Below are positions 8,571 through 17,799 of a DNA stretch of 64,000 nt, in pieces. The stretch comes from CALCKU01 sp964654665 (lineage in GTDB: Bacteria > Pseudomonadota > Alphaproteobacteria > Caulobacterales > Maricaulaceae). The position numbers were made by a program, and so were the translations under genes. Every line of letters begins with the position of its first letter. The stretch's first letter is position 1. The notes below the pieces were generated by a model. It was not told where the DNA came from and ran no database searches. It worked only from the letters and a program-made list of their open reading frames with translations. Location of the stretch: the NCBI GenBank assembly GCA_964654665.1, contig CAZZKV010000003.1, forward strand, positions 62,001 to 126,000, written 5' to 3'.

Positions 8571-9733
8571 TGACTTCGCCTTCTATAATAGATCCGGTTG
8601 ACTTTGCCGGCGCACTTATTCGCCGCCCGTCAATTACGCCTGTTGATGCCGGTGCTATGGATATGTTGCAAAGGGCATTGGAAGATATGGGTTTTGTCTG
8701 CCGGCGTTATCCTTTTGGACAGGGTGCTGAACGGGTCGATAATCTTTATGCGCGGCTTGGCAAGGCAAAGCCCAATTTTTGTTTTGCAGGCCATACGGAT
8801 GTTGTGCCTGAGGGCGAGCGTAGCGGCTGGGATGATGACCCTTTTGCAGGTCATGTTCGCGACGGCGCGTTACGCGGACGCGGTGCAGCGGATATGAAAG
8901 GGGCGATTGCAGCTTTTGTCGGGGCTTTATCGCAATTAATTCAAACAGGCTGGAGCCCACCAGGATCGATAAGTTTTCTAATCACGGGCGATGAAGAGGG
9001 CCCGGCGATTAATGGAACCCGAAAGTTACTCGAAGCCATAACCCAAGACGGAGAAGTCATTGACCATTGTCTTGTTGGCGAGCCGACTAATCCGAACGGT
9101 TTGGGCGATATGCTTAAAAATGGGCGGCGCGGGTCGATTAATACGGTGATCACCGTAACAGGCCGGCAGGGTCATGTTGCCTATCCGCAGCGGGCGAGCA
9201 ATCCGGTTCCGGTGCTTATTCAAATTTTATCACAATTGACAGAGAGGGAGCTGGATGCTGGCGATGATTTTTTCCAGCCTTCCAATCTGGAGGTGACAAC
9301 GGTTGATGTCGGAAACCCAACTGAAAATATGATCCCCGAAACTGCCAGCGCACGGTTTAATATTCGCTTTAATACTCACCACAGCGGGGCGAGCCTATCG
9401 GATTGGATACAATCCATTACCGCTTATGCGCAAGAGGATTTCGACGGCCAGATTGATACGGTTATCCGCATTAGCGGGGAGTCTTTCATGACTCCGCCGG
9501 GCAGGCTGACTGATATTATTCAAACAGCCTGCGAAGATGTGACTGGCCGGCGGCCAGATTTGTCAACATCGGGTGGAACATCGGATGCGCGCTTTATTTG
9601 TAATTATGCACCGGTGGCCGAATTTGGTCTTGTTGGCGCAACAATGCACCAATTAAATGAGCATGTTGCAGTGGATGATATTTATAAATTACGAGATATT
9701 TATGCCAAAATATTGAGGTTGTATTTCACATGA
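8570..9733 (+). CDS. dapE: Succinyl-diaminopimelate desuccinylase
   Basis: 387 residues, normal for DapE. It hydrolyses N-succinyl-L,L-diaminopimelate in lysine and peptidoglycan precursor synthesis; M20 dizinc hydrolase. Metal ligands and catalytic residues are visible: FAGHTDVVP (His) near 65, GRGAADMKG (Asp) near 103, ITGDEEGPA (catalytic Glu) near 140, LVGEPTNP (Glu) near 167 and MHQLNEH near the C-terminus. The lid/dimerisation domain with GRQGHVAYP is in the middle. It is coupled at both ends: TAATG with parB and ATGA with the following membrane protein. Confidence 0.96.
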   Translation: MTSPSIIDPVDFAGALIRRPSITPVDAGAMDMLQRALEDMGFVCRRYPFGQGAERVDNLYARLGKAKPNFCFAGHTDVVPEGERSGWDDDPFAGHVRDGALRGRGAADMKGAIAAFVGALSQLIQTGWSPPGSISFLITGDEEGPAINGTRKLLEAITQDGEVIDHCLVGEPTNPNGLGDMLKNGRRGSINTVITVTGRQGHVAYPQRASNPVPVLIQILSQLTERELDAGDDFFQPSNLEVTTVDVGNPTENMIPETASARFNIRFNTHHSGASLSDWIQSITAYAQEDFDGQIDTVIRISGESFMTPPGRLTDIIQTACEDVTGRRPDLSTSGGTSDARFICNYAPVAEFGLVGATMHQLNEHVAVDDIYKLRDIYAKILRLYFT

Positions 9734-10302
9734 ACCTCGCACGTTATTTAAGCGGTAGTATTAAAGCTTTAGGCCCTAGCCCGGGGTGGGAGGTCTATTT
9801 CGATCTTTCTCGCAGAGGATTTCAAAAGAGTTTTATTGCTCTGTGTTTGACAATGGTGTGTTTATATTTATGCGGTGCTATCATTGAAATACATCGCGCC
9901 GCCCAGCAGGGCGTGGCAGTGGTCCGAGCAATACCAGCCGCCGGGTTTTTCCTTATTGCCTGCTTATATTTACTAAGCTTTTCGGCCATTGCTTATATAT
10001 TGGTTATGATATTTGATCGCCAAAACCGGTTTCGTCCATGGGTCATTTTGCGTCACTGGATTGTATTTTTTGCCAGTTTTACGGCGGCTCTCTTTTTTAT
10101 GGCGTCCCTTTATCTAGCTTTGCCGTATATTATCGCCAATATGGCTGCCTTCATCCTGTATTTGGGACTTTTGGGCGTGGACATCCGGCTGGCTTCAAAA
10201 ATTGGAGACTTTGATTGGGGCGGTGCGATATTGACGGGCTGCGTTATTCACGCCATGGGCTTAATGATTATTCTTACGGGGATTGCGCAATTTATTGCCT
10301 AA
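9730..10302 (+). CDS. Uncharacterised multi-pass membrane protein
   Basis: 190 residues, overlapping the dapE stop by ATGA. I do not recognise a family with certainty. Hydrophobic segments lie at about 35-52, 68-95, 110-150 (probably two helices) and 166-189, giving five or six membrane spans with short loops. A charged N-terminus (YFDLSRRGFQKS) faces the cytoplasm by the positive-inside rule. The overall look resembles Yip1-type membrane proteins, but no diagnostic motif is seen. Its coupling to dapE suggests co-expression only. It is convergent with pstB, 13 bases away. Confidence 0.8.
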   Translation: MNLARYLSGSIKALGPSPGWEVYFDLSRRGFQKSFIALCLTMVCLYLCGAIIEIHRAAQQGVAVVRAIPAAGFFLIACLYLLSFSAIAYILVMIFDRQNRFRPWVILRHWIVFFASFTAALFFMASLYLALPYIIANMAAFILYLGLLGVDIRLASKIGDFDWGGAILTGCVIHAMGLMIILTGIAQFIA

Positions 10303-10315
10303 GGGCTTACCGCTA

Positions 10316-11086
10316 TTAACCTGTCCGGCCCGTTATATAATCTTGTGTACGGCTATTACTTGGGCTGGTGAAGATTTTTTCAGTATCATCATATTCAATT
10401 AAATCCCCCATATAGAAAAAGGCGGTTTTATCCGACACACGGGCCGCTTGTGCCATAGAATGGGTCACAATAATAATGCAATAGCGCTCTTTAAGCTCAT
10501 CAATCAGGGCTTCGAGTTTGGCTGTTGCAATTGGATCCAGCGCTGAGGCCGGTTCATCCATTAAAATAACATCCGGCGAAACCGCAATGGCTCGGGCAAT
10601 CACAAGCCTTTGTTGCTGTCCTCCTGACAAACCGGTTCCTGAAAGTTTCAACCGGTCTTTAACCTCGTCCCAGAGTCCGGCGCGGCGCAAGGACTTTTCA
10701 ACTAAAGCATCAAGGTCCGCTTTCGAGGCGGTAAGACCATGGATACGTGGGCCATAGGCAACATTATCATAAATGGATTTTGGAAAGGGATTGGGTTTTT
10801 GAAAGACCATACCGACTTGAGCTCGCAGTAAAACAGGGTCGAGATCTTTGGCGTAAATATCTTGTCCATCCATCAGAATTTTTCCAGATACACGGCAGCC
10901 TTCAATCGTGTCATTCATGCGATTAAAACTACGCAGAAAGGTCGACTTGCCGCAGCCCGACGGACCAATAAAGGCCGTAACACCGCGGTCTGCAATATCG
11001 ATATCTATACCGTGTAACGCTTCGAAATCACCATAATGGACCTTTAAGTCCCGGCAAACAAATTTGATATTTGTATCTTCAGTCAT
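10316..11086 (-). CDS. pstB: Phosphate ABC transporter ATP-binding protein PstB
   Basis: 256 residues. It is the cytoplasmic ATPase of the high-affinity phosphate importer. Walker A GPSGCGKST is near 37-45, the ABC signature LSGGQQQR near 148-155 and Walker B VILMDEPASALDP near 168-180. The loop FQKPNPFP is characteristic of PstB. It is the last gene of the porin-pstS-pstC-pstA-pstB series, 30 bases after pstA. phoU, which often follows, is absent: the next gene is the convergent dapE-linked membrane protein. Confidence 0.97.
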   Translation of the reverse strand: MTEDTNIKFVCRDLKVHYGDFEALHGIDIDIADRGVTAFIGPSGCGKSTFLRSFNRMNDTIEGCRVSGKILMDGQDIYAKDLDPVLLRAQVGMVFQKPNPFPKSIYDNVAYGPRIHGLTASKADLDALVEKSLRRAGLWDEVKDRLKLSGTGLSGGQQQRLVIARAIAVSPDVILMDEPASALDPIATAKLEALIDELKERYCIIIVTHSMAQAARVSDKTAFFYMGDLIEYDDTEKIFTSPSNSRTQDYITGRTG

Positions 11087-11116
11087 TGGGAACTCCAGCC
11101 CTTTTCCTTAATTGAC

Positions 11117-12460
11117 CTAACGGCGCTTCTCAAGCCGGCCGCGTAGCCAAATCGCAAAACCATTCATAACAATTAAAACAACCAGCAGGATAATAATAGC
11201 TGCAGAGGTTCGTTCGGCCCATGCGCGTTCTGCACTATCTGACCAGAGAAAAATCTGGACCGGCAGAGCAGTTGCGGGCTCTGTAATAGAGTTAGGAATT
11301 TCGGTAACAAATGCCACCATGCCAATCATCAGCAATGGAGCGGTTTCACCCAGCGCTTGCGCCATGGCAATAATGGACCCCGTTAAAATACCCGGACCGG
11401 CCAGCGGAAGTTTTTGTTGAAATACTGCTTGAGTATGGGAGGCTCCAAGGGAGAGGGCGCCGTCAACCATAGACGGGCTTACACCTTGTAGAGCGGAACG
11501 AGTTGCAATGGTTATAGTCGGAAAGACTCGCAAGGCGAGGACCATACCGCCGACAAGGGCCGCAGAGCGCGGGAAACCTCCGCCAATCGTTGTATCGCCA
11601 AATAACGGAAGATTTAAATGAATACCTGTTAAAAACACTGCCAGACCTAAAAGACCAAAAACAATAGACGGGACAGCCGCCAGATTATTAATGTTAATTT
11701 CGATAAAGTCGGTCCACCGGTTTTTAGGGGCAAATTCATCTAAATATATCGCAGATCCAACACCGATAGGAAAGGCCATGAGAAAGGCCACAAGTAAAAC
11801 CATAACCGAACCAGCAATGGCGCTGGCAACCCCTGCGAGTTCAGGGTCACGGCTGTCAGGATTTGTAAATAAAATGCGGTTGAATTTTAATTTAATTATA
11901 CCGCGTGCCTTGAGGTCATCGGCCCAGCGAATTTGTTGATCCGTTGTAAACTGACGCCGCGTTTCGGGCAGGTTCCGGTCTATTTTGCCTTTTAATAATT
12001 GGTCAACATGATCAGAGGTTGGTACAGTGACTGTAACAATCTGGCCAATAAACTCTGGATTTTTATATACCATTTGTCGGAGTTGATTGGTGGCCCCGGA
12101 TGAGGATACCAGGGCAAATAATTTACGTTTATCATTGCGAGATGTGGCATCTGGAAATTCGGCATAAATAGCGTCTTGGACAATTTTTCGGTAATTTCCA
12201 CCGCGGATATTATTCTTATCAATTAAGGATTCAGAGAGGGCGAAATCTAGCCGTATGAAATGTTGGCCAAACGCAGAATACCCCGTTGTGATAATGCTGC
12301 CCATGAGCCAGATGAGGGCGGCCAAGGCAAAACCAATCGCTAATCGTCCATACAGACGAAACCGGCTTTCTTTACCGCGGCGTTTTTTCAAGCGGGCCAA
12401 AGCCTCGGGCGAGTCAAAACTCACAGAGCGGCTGTTCATTGTCGAATTATCCGTTTGCAT
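11117..12460 (-). CDS. pstA: Phosphate ABC transporter permease PstA, long form
   Basis: 447 residues, clearly longer than the roughly 280-300 of E. coli PstA. The extra N-terminal part (about residues 1-190) has one membrane helix and a periplasmic region, as in the DUF3333-containing PstA of many alphaproteobacteria. The permease core follows with FPIGVGSAIYLDEFAPKNRW, the EAA-type loop DGALSLGASHTQA that docks PstB, and ALGETAPLLMIG. It imports phosphate with PstC across the inner membrane. The start overlaps the pstC stop by one base (TAATG). Confidence 0.95.
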   Translation of the reverse strand: MQTDNSTMNSRSVSFDSPEALARLKKRRGKESRFRLYGRLAIGFALAALIWLMGSIITTGYSAFGQHFIRLDFALSESLIDKNNIRGGNYRKIVQDAIYAEFPDATSRNDKRKLFALVSSSGATNQLRQMVYKNPEFIGQIVTVTVPTSDHVDQLLKGKIDRNLPETRRQFTTDQQIRWADDLKARGIIKLKFNRILFTNPDSRDPELAGVASAIAGSVMVLLVAFLMAFPIGVGSAIYLDEFAPKNRWTDFIEININNLAAVPSIVFGLLGLAVFLTGIHLNLPLFGDTTIGGGFPRSAALVGGMVLALRVFPTITIATRSALQGVSPSMVDGALSLGASHTQAVFQQKLPLAGPGILTGSIIAMAQALGETAPLLMIGMVAFVTEIPNSITEPATALPVQIFLWSDSAERAWAERTSAAIIILLVVLIVMNGFAIWLRGRLEKRR

Positions 12461-13707
12461 TATTCATATCTCGCGCGATATTTTCTCACAACTGTCAAGG
12501 CAATAACGTTGAGCAATAATGTTATGACAAATAGAACGAGCCCGAGGGCAAAGGCGACAAGGGTCTTGGGGCTGTCAAAATCTGAATCACCGGTCAGAAG
12601 GGCTACAATTTGCACAGTGACCGTTGTGACGGCTTCAAAAGGATTAGCCGTAAGATTAGCGGCTTTACCCGCCGCCATATATACAATCATGGTTTCGCCG
12701 ACAGCGCGGGAAATCGCGAGCATAAAAGCCCCGATAATACCGGGCAGGGCGGCGGTAAAAACTACTTGTTTCATAGTTTCGGATTCTGTTGCCCCTAAGG
12801 CATAAGATCCATCGCGCATTGTTTGCGGGACCGCATTTATAACGTCGGATGATAAGGAGGAGACAAAGGGGATAATCATCACGCCCATAACAACACCCGC
12901 CGCCAAAGCGCTTTGTGTTGGCACATCCATACCGAGGCTTTCAGCAAATTGCCGAACAAAAGGCGCAAAGGTTAAGAGGGCAAAAAACCCGTAAACGACG
13001 GTTGGAACACCCGCGAGAATTTCAATCGCCGGTTTAACCCAGCGGCGGACAGGTACAGAGGCGTATTCAGAGAGGTAAATGGCAATCATCAGTCCGATTG
13101 GCCCTGCAATCACCATGGCAACCAGCATAATTAAAAAGGTGCCCGCAAAAACAGGGATGGCGCCAAACGAGCCGCTTTGTCCGACCTGATCGGTGCGCAG
13201 AGCCGTTTGCGGCGACCATTGCAAGCCGAAAAGAAATTCATGGAAGGAAACATTTTTAAAAAACCGTAAGCTTTCGAATAAAAGTGAAAAAATAATCCCT
13301 AATGTTGTCAAAACCGCGATCACCGATAAGAGGATCAATAGGCTTTTTATAAAGCCTTCAACATGTATACGGGCTTTGAAATCGGCATGAATAAAGCGGC
13401 GGATTATAAAAACGGCGGTAAGGGCTGCAATAATAATGGTTGCAAGCAGGCCAATTTGCCCTTGTACACCGGCGTCGGTCCAATGACGCCCCAGGATCAA
13501 AATAATCAGGGTTACGCAGGCTGTAATCCAAGCGGTGAAATATCCATGATAATTGGCTTGGGAATGCCATCCCGATAAGCCGGGCCTTATTGTATTGGTA
13601 GACATAGAGGCGCGGCGACGCGACAAAGCGATGGCGCGGTTATAGGCAAAGCCGCCTACAGTCAGCACAGCTATCAGTGCGAGAACATAAACCGAAAATT
13701 GGTTCAC
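12460..13707 (-). CDS. pstC: Phosphate ABC transporter permease PstC, extended N-terminus
   Basis: 415 residues, about 100 more than E. coli PstC. The extension contains two to three hydrophobic segments. The core shows GPIGLMIAIYLSEYA, GVPTVVYGFFAL, the EAA-type loop DGSYALGATESETMK and ISRAVGETMIVYMAAG. It pairs with PstA to form the phosphate channel. It is 117 bases downstream of pstS, with an intervening hairpin terminator that probably lowers pstCAB expression relative to pstS. It overlaps pstA by one base. Confidence 0.95.
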   Translation of the reverse strand: MNQFSVYVLALIAVLTVGGFAYNRAIALSRRRASMSTNTIRPGLSGWHSQANYHGYFTAWITACVTLIILILGRHWTDAGVQGQIGLLATIIIAALTAVFIIRRFIHADFKARIHVEGFIKSLLILLSVIAVLTTLGIIFSLLFESLRFFKNVSFHEFLFGLQWSPQTALRTDQVGQSGSFGAIPVFAGTFLIMLVAMVIAGPIGLMIAIYLSEYASVPVRRWVKPAIEILAGVPTVVYGFFALLTFAPFVRQFAESLGMDVPTQSALAAGVVMGVMIIPFVSSLSSDVINAVPQTMRDGSYALGATESETMKQVVFTAALPGIIGAFMLAISRAVGETMIVYMAAGKAANLTANPFEAVTTVTVQIVALLTGDSDFDSPKTLVAFALGLVLFVITLLLNVIALTVVRKYRARYE

Positions 13708-13770
13708 TGACGGGCTACCTTTTCAATAATTTTAATCGCCTATAAAACGGCTATGTAAAGCTTTTATGCC

Positions 13771-13795
13771 AAAAAGAAAGGCGGCAAAAGCCGCC
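13771..13795 (-). terminator. Attenuating terminator between pstS and pstC
   Basis: On the minus strand GGCGGC-TTTT-GCCGCC forms a tight six-base stem followed by TTTCTTTTT. It lies 30 bases after the pstS stop and about 60 before pstC. Partial termination here would give more binding protein than permease, a common arrangement for binding-protein-dependent importers. Confidence 0.8.
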
Positions 13796-13824
13796 TGAGT
13801 GCTTTTTTTGTGAGCAGATAGAGC

Positions 13825-14952
13825 CTATTGGTTGTAAGCTGTTAAATTTTCGACAGCCTTGCGTACATTTGCGCGTTCTGCATCCGGTAGAGGGACAAGT
13901 CCGATTTCTTCCAAATAACCACCGGGGCCTGCCGCTGCATCAGAGGTAAATTCTAAGGCGAATTCTTGTAGGCCTGCTGTTTGGCCGACATGGCTTTTCT
14001 TGAGATAGAAATAAAGGGACCGGGCAACAGGGTAGTCACCTGCGGCAATATTTTCAAATGTTGGGGCTGTTCCGCCAATATTAGCCCCTTTAATTTTATC
14101 ACCATTTTGATCCAGGAAAGAATATCCAAAAACGCCAACGGCTGTGGGTGTATTCACCAAGGTTTGGACAAGGGCATTGTCATTTTCACCCGCATCAATC
14201 CAACGCCCATCTTCGCGTAATGTATGGGCGATATTGGCAAAGCTCTTTTTGTTTTCTTTGCGAAGCGCAGCCAGACAGGACACTGTCTTGGCACCGCCTT
14301 CCATTGCAATCTCAACAAAGGCGTCGCGCGTACCCGATGTGGGCGGCGGACCATAGGCTTCGATTTTTACATTGGGCAGAGCCGGATTGATCTGAGACCA
14401 ATGTGTGTAATTATTCGGCTTCATTGTGCAGTCTGTATCAGATGTCGGAATGTCTTTGGCGAAGGCATAATATACATCTTTCAAGCTCATATTCATTGTG
14501 CCGGCATCAATGGCATTGGCTAGAACAATACCGTCAAAGCCGATTTTAACTTCGACGATTTCATTCACGCCATTGGTTTGGCATTTATTGAATTCCGATT
14601 TTTTCTGGCGGCGCGATGAATTGGTTACATCGGGCGTAGAAGCGTTATTGCCTGCGCAGAATAATTTATGCCCGCCGCCAGAACCGGTTGATTCAACAAC
14701 AACATTATATCCTGTTTTATTTTTAAACTCTTGCGCCACTTTTGTTGAAAAAGGATAGACCGTGGATGATCCGACAATACGGATGTCGGCCCCGGTTTGT
14801 TTAACATCGGCGACAGCCTTGCTTGCCGCGGCTTTAACATCAGCCGTTGCTGCTTTTGCTTTGCCTTTCACTTCCGGCGCATCGCCGCCGCAAGACGTTA
14901 ACAGAGCCGCGCCTGCGGACCCGATAATCAGTGTTTTAAAATAATGTGTCAT
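13825..14952 (-). CDS. pstS: Phosphate-binding lipoprotein PstS
   Basis: 375 residues from ATG 14952, chosen because a lipoprotein signal with lipobox LLTSC begins there; upstream in-frame codons lack a signal. After the cysteine comes a roughly 35-residue Ala/Lys linker with repeated ADVK units, then the PBP domain beginning IRIVGSSTVYPFSTKVA. Phosphate-ligand motifs visible are STGSGGG near 90-96 and TSGTRDAF near 205-212. The protein would be tethered to a membrane by lipid and hand phosphate to PstCA. Proteobacterial PstS is often a free periplasmic protein, so the lipid anchor plus linker is a minor peculiarity. It is 31 bases downstream of the porin. Confidence 0.93.
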   Translation of the reverse strand: MTHYFKTLIIGSAGAALLTSCGGDAPEVKGKAKAATADVKAAASKAVADVKQTGADIRIVGSSTVYPFSTKVAQEFKNKTGYNVVVESTGSGGGHKLFCAGNNASTPDVTNSSRRQKKSEFNKCQTNGVNEIVEVKIGFDGIVLANAIDAGTMNMSLKDVYYAFAKDIPTSDTDCTMKPNNYTHWSQINPALPNVKIEAYGPPPTSGTRDAFVEIAMEGGAKTVSCLAALRKENKKSFANIAHTLREDGRWIDAGENDNALVQTLVNTPTAVGVFGYSFLDQNGDKIKGANIGGTAPTFENIAAGDYPVARSLYFYLKKSHVGQTAGLQEFALEFTSDAAAGPGGYLEEIGLVPLPDAERANVRKAVENLTAYNQ

Positions 14953-14983
14953 TGTTTCACCCTTCGTGGTTATATTCGACAGA

Positions 14984-16114
14984 TTAAAAATCAAATTGCA
15001 TCCGGCCAACAAGACCATTTGCACTATTGGCAGATCCATTCTCAGCATCGGCATCAAAATAATTAATGCTGATACGGGTTTGTTTGGTTGGCCACCAATC
15101 CGCTCCCAGAACAATTGTATCTAATTCCCCAGTATAGATGGCATCTTGCAAGTCAACAGAGTCGTAACGCGCAACAATAGACACTGCGCCCATGCCGCCT
15201 TCGCCGATGGGATTGTCAACTTTAGGCCGGTTAAATTTTCCGCCTTTATATGTTTTTTTGCCGCCAAAGAAAACCCCGACTTCACCATAGAACCCCGAGA
15301 AATCCGCGTCAGGGTTTGTGCCGGACCCATTGGCCGCCAGAGTTGCATATTCGCCCGATGCCCAGATATTATTGTGAATCACAGCCGCTTCTGCGCCAAA
15401 GAAATTATCGGATTTGGCAAACCGGCCTGTATTGATAATCCGGTCCGGTGCAACATGGGTGAAAGGCCGTTGACGGAACCGCAGATCAGAAGCTGTATCG
15501 CCGCGCGAGCGAAAGCGCCAGGATGCGCCCAGATGCACAAGAGTTTCATCGGTTTTAACGGGGTTAAATGTCCCGCGAGCCGCAAAGGCATGACCTTCGT
15601 CTGTGCCGCCGTTATTTTCTAAATTAGTTGTAAAGGCCCCGACATCAAATGTGTAATTTTTACCGGACGTCGCAACGGAAACGCCAACGCGGCGGTCAAA
15701 AGAAAAGGCATCGGTAAAGGCGGCACGCTCAATTACTGACATAAAACGCGACGATGTTTCTTCATCCAAAGAATTATGTGTTTTAAATTGACCGACCTTG
15801 ACTTTAAAGGGGCTATCCGCGGGAACAAATTGAATATAGGCATCCTCGGCATTGATATCGCCGCTGGAATTGGTGTTAAGCTCGAATTTATATTTAAGAG
15901 CCGAACCATATTTTCCCGAGACGTTCAGCCGGGCCCGGCGAAGCTCGGTATCATTGATATTGGCGTCAGGGCCGCTTAAATCAGCTAATGTATAGTCTAT
16001 TTGCACACGGCCACCTACTTTAAGCGTCGCATCTTGCGCCGCAGCGATATCACTGGATGCAATGCATAATACAAGCGTGGAAGCGGCTAGGCCGCCTTTA
16101 AAAAAACATGTCAT
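14984..16114 (-). CDS. Phosphate-selective porin (OprO/OprP family)
   Basis: 376 residues with signal peptide ending near SSDIAAAQ. The mature N-terminus LKVGGRVQIDYTLAD is followed by ELRRARLNVSGKYGSALKYKFE, the pattern of the Porin_O_P family of 16-stranded outer-membrane barrels. The C-terminal phenylalanine (GRMQFDF) is the usual BAM signal. It is the first gene after a Pho box and precedes pstS by 31 bases, so outer-membrane entry of phosphate under starvation is the probable role. Confidence 0.9.
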   Translation of the reverse strand: MTCFFKGGLAASTLVLCIASSDIAAAQDATLKVGGRVQIDYTLADLSGPDANINDTELRRARLNVSGKYGSALKYKFELNTNSSGDINAEDAYIQFVPADSPFKVKVGQFKTHNSLDEETSSRFMSVIERAAFTDAFSFDRRVGVSVATSGKNYTFDVGAFTTNLENNGGTDEGHAFAARGTFNPVKTDETLVHLGASWRFRSRGDTASDLRFRQRPFTHVAPDRIINTGRFAKSDNFFGAEAAVIHNNIWASGEYATLAANGSGTNPDADFSGFYGEVGVFFGGKKTYKGGKFNRPKVDNPIGEGGMGAVSIVARYDSVDLQDAIYTGELDTIVLGADWWPTKQTRISINYFDADAENGSANSANGLVGRMQFDF

Positions 16115-16243
16115 CGTTCTAACCTCTTAAAATACGATGCTCGCCGCAGCGGCAGAATGTTATATAGGCTTGTGCCCGATATGTATGGCTATGAGCCATG
16201 ACAGCGCTCTGCCTTAAGCCTATGACGGTTTTTTATAAGTTTT

Positions 16244-16261
16244 GTGACAGCTATGTGACAG
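16244..16261 (-). promoter_or_regulatory. Pho box (PhoB site) of the porin-pst operon
   Basis: On the minus strand the sequence is CTGTCAC-ATAG-CTGTCAC, two seven-base direct repeats on an 11-base period, an excellent match to the PhoB consensus CTGTCAT-N4-CTGTCA(T/C). A weaker third unit, CCGTCAT, lies two periods downstream (16222-16228). The box is about 130 bases upstream of the porin start, leaving a leader of about 100 bases if transcription begins just downstream. Confidence 0.9.
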
Positions 16262-16383
16262 TCTGGATAAAAGCGGTGTTATGGCCGTTTTTTCCGCCGA
16301 AAAAAGGTTATAATTTTTACTAATGGCATTATCGCGAGCCCAAGATGGGCTGGACGTAGTCTGCGGCTTTGTTAAAGGAGTAT

Positions 16384-17775
16384 ATGTTATCTGTACTCGA
16401 CATCTTTCGCATTGGCATTGGCCCGTCCAGTTCGCATACGGTGGGTCCCATGCGTATCGCGGCCCGTTTTGCCAATAGTTTGCGCCGCTACGGCGTGTTT
16501 GAAGACACTGCGCGGGTTGAAACACAGCTTCGCGGGTCTCTGGCCTTTACAGGTAAAGGCCATGCAACGCCTTTTGCTGTAATGTTGGGGTTATTGGGGT
16601 TTGAACCGGAAACATATGACCCGCTCAAAGCGGCGCCCTTATTGGCGCAGATACAGCAAGGTCAGATTTTATTGGCTGGTCAGCGGGTCGTGTCTTTTAC
16701 CGAGACTCGCGATATTATTTTTGACTATGAGACAGAAACGAGTTTGCACCCCAATGAACTCTATATGGCGGCCTATAACACCAATGGCGACCTATTGCGG
16801 GCACAAACGTATTTTTCAACAGGGGGCGGGTTTATAGCGTCCCAAAAGCAATTGGAAACACCCGCCGTTGATGATTTGATCACCATAGGTAGTGTTGTGC
16901 CATACCCTTTTGGCTCGGCGGCTGAATTACTGGCGATTTGCGATGATGAAAAGCGCCCCATTCATGCGATAATATTGGCTAATGAGGATGCGGTACGCCC
17001 CCGCGCCGAGACCGAGGCCGCCTTGGATACCATCTATACTGTCATGATGGCCTGTATTGACCGAGGATTGGATACCGAAGGGACATTACCGGGCGGTCTT
17101 GAGGTTAAACGCCGCGCGCCAGCTATCTGGCAAAAGCTGCATTGCGCCCCTCCGTCTAATGAGCGCGAGCAATTATTTGATTGGCTCAATGTTTATGCGA
17201 TGGCGGTGAATGAAGAAAATGCAGCTGGCGGCCAAGTTGTTACCGCGCCGACCAATGGGGCTGCGGGGATTATACCGGCGGTATTACGCCATTATTGCGG
17301 CACGGCAGGCGATAGCTCTGGTGACAAGGCGCGGGCGGCTAACCGCCGGAAATTTTTGTTAACAGCGGGCGGGATTGGCCTGCTTTATAAACAGAGGGCG
17401 TCAATTTCGGGCGCGGAAATGGGTTGTCAGGGCGAGGTGGGTGTAGCCTGTTCCATGGCAGCGGGCGGACTGGCGGCCGTTTGGAATGCTGTCCCGCAGC
17501 AAGTCGCGAGCGCTGCCGAAATCGGAATGGAACATAATTTGGGCCTTACATGTGATCCAGTAGGTGGGTTGGTGCAAATACCCTGTATCGAACGCAATGC
17601 GATTGGTGCGGTTAAAGCGGTGAATGCGGCCCGTCTTGCATTGCATGCTGCCGATCAGATGAAAGTGAGCCTTGATCAGGTCATTGAAACCATGCGCCAG
17701 ACGGGATTGGATATGTCCAAAAAATATAAAGAGACCAGCCAAGGCGGCCTCGCTGTTAATGTTATTGAGTGTTAA
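16384..17775 (+). CDS. sdaA: L-serine ammonia-lyase (iron-sulfur L-serine dehydratase)
   Basis: 463 residues from ATG 16384, preceded by AAAGGAG; an in-frame codon at 16369 would lie upstream of that ribosome binding site. It converts L-serine to pyruvate and ammonia. The N-terminal signature LDIFRIGIGPSSSHTVGPM is that of the single-chain iron-sulfur enzyme. Cysteines in AEMGCQGEVG, GVACSMAAGG and GLTCDPVGG are candidates for the [4Fe-4S] cluster. It faces away from the phosphate operon and is convergent with the tad locus. No terminator is evident in the 24-base gap. Confidence 0.95.
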   Translation: MLSVLDIFRIGIGPSSSHTVGPMRIAARFANSLRRYGVFEDTARVETQLRGSLAFTGKGHATPFAVMLGLLGFEPETYDPLKAAPLLAQIQQGQILLAGQRVVSFTETRDIIFDYETETSLHPNELYMAAYNTNGDLLRAQTYFSTGGGFIASQKQLETPAVDDLITIGSVVPYPFGSAAELLAICDDEKRPIHAIILANEDAVRPRAETEAALDTIYTVMMACIDRGLDTEGTLPGGLEVKRRAPAIWQKLHCAPPSNEREQLFDWLNVYAMAVNEENAAGGQVVTAPTNGAAGIIPAVLRHYCGTAGDSSGDKARAANRRKFLLTAGGIGLLYKQRASISGAEMGCQGEVGVACSMAAGGLAAVWNAVPQQVASAAEIGMEHNLGLTCDPVGGLVQIPCIERNAIGAVKAVNAARLALHAADQMKVSLDQVIETMRQTGLDMSKKYKETSQGGLAVNVIEC

Positions 17776-17799
17776 GCCGTTAGCGTTCGGTGCTTAATA

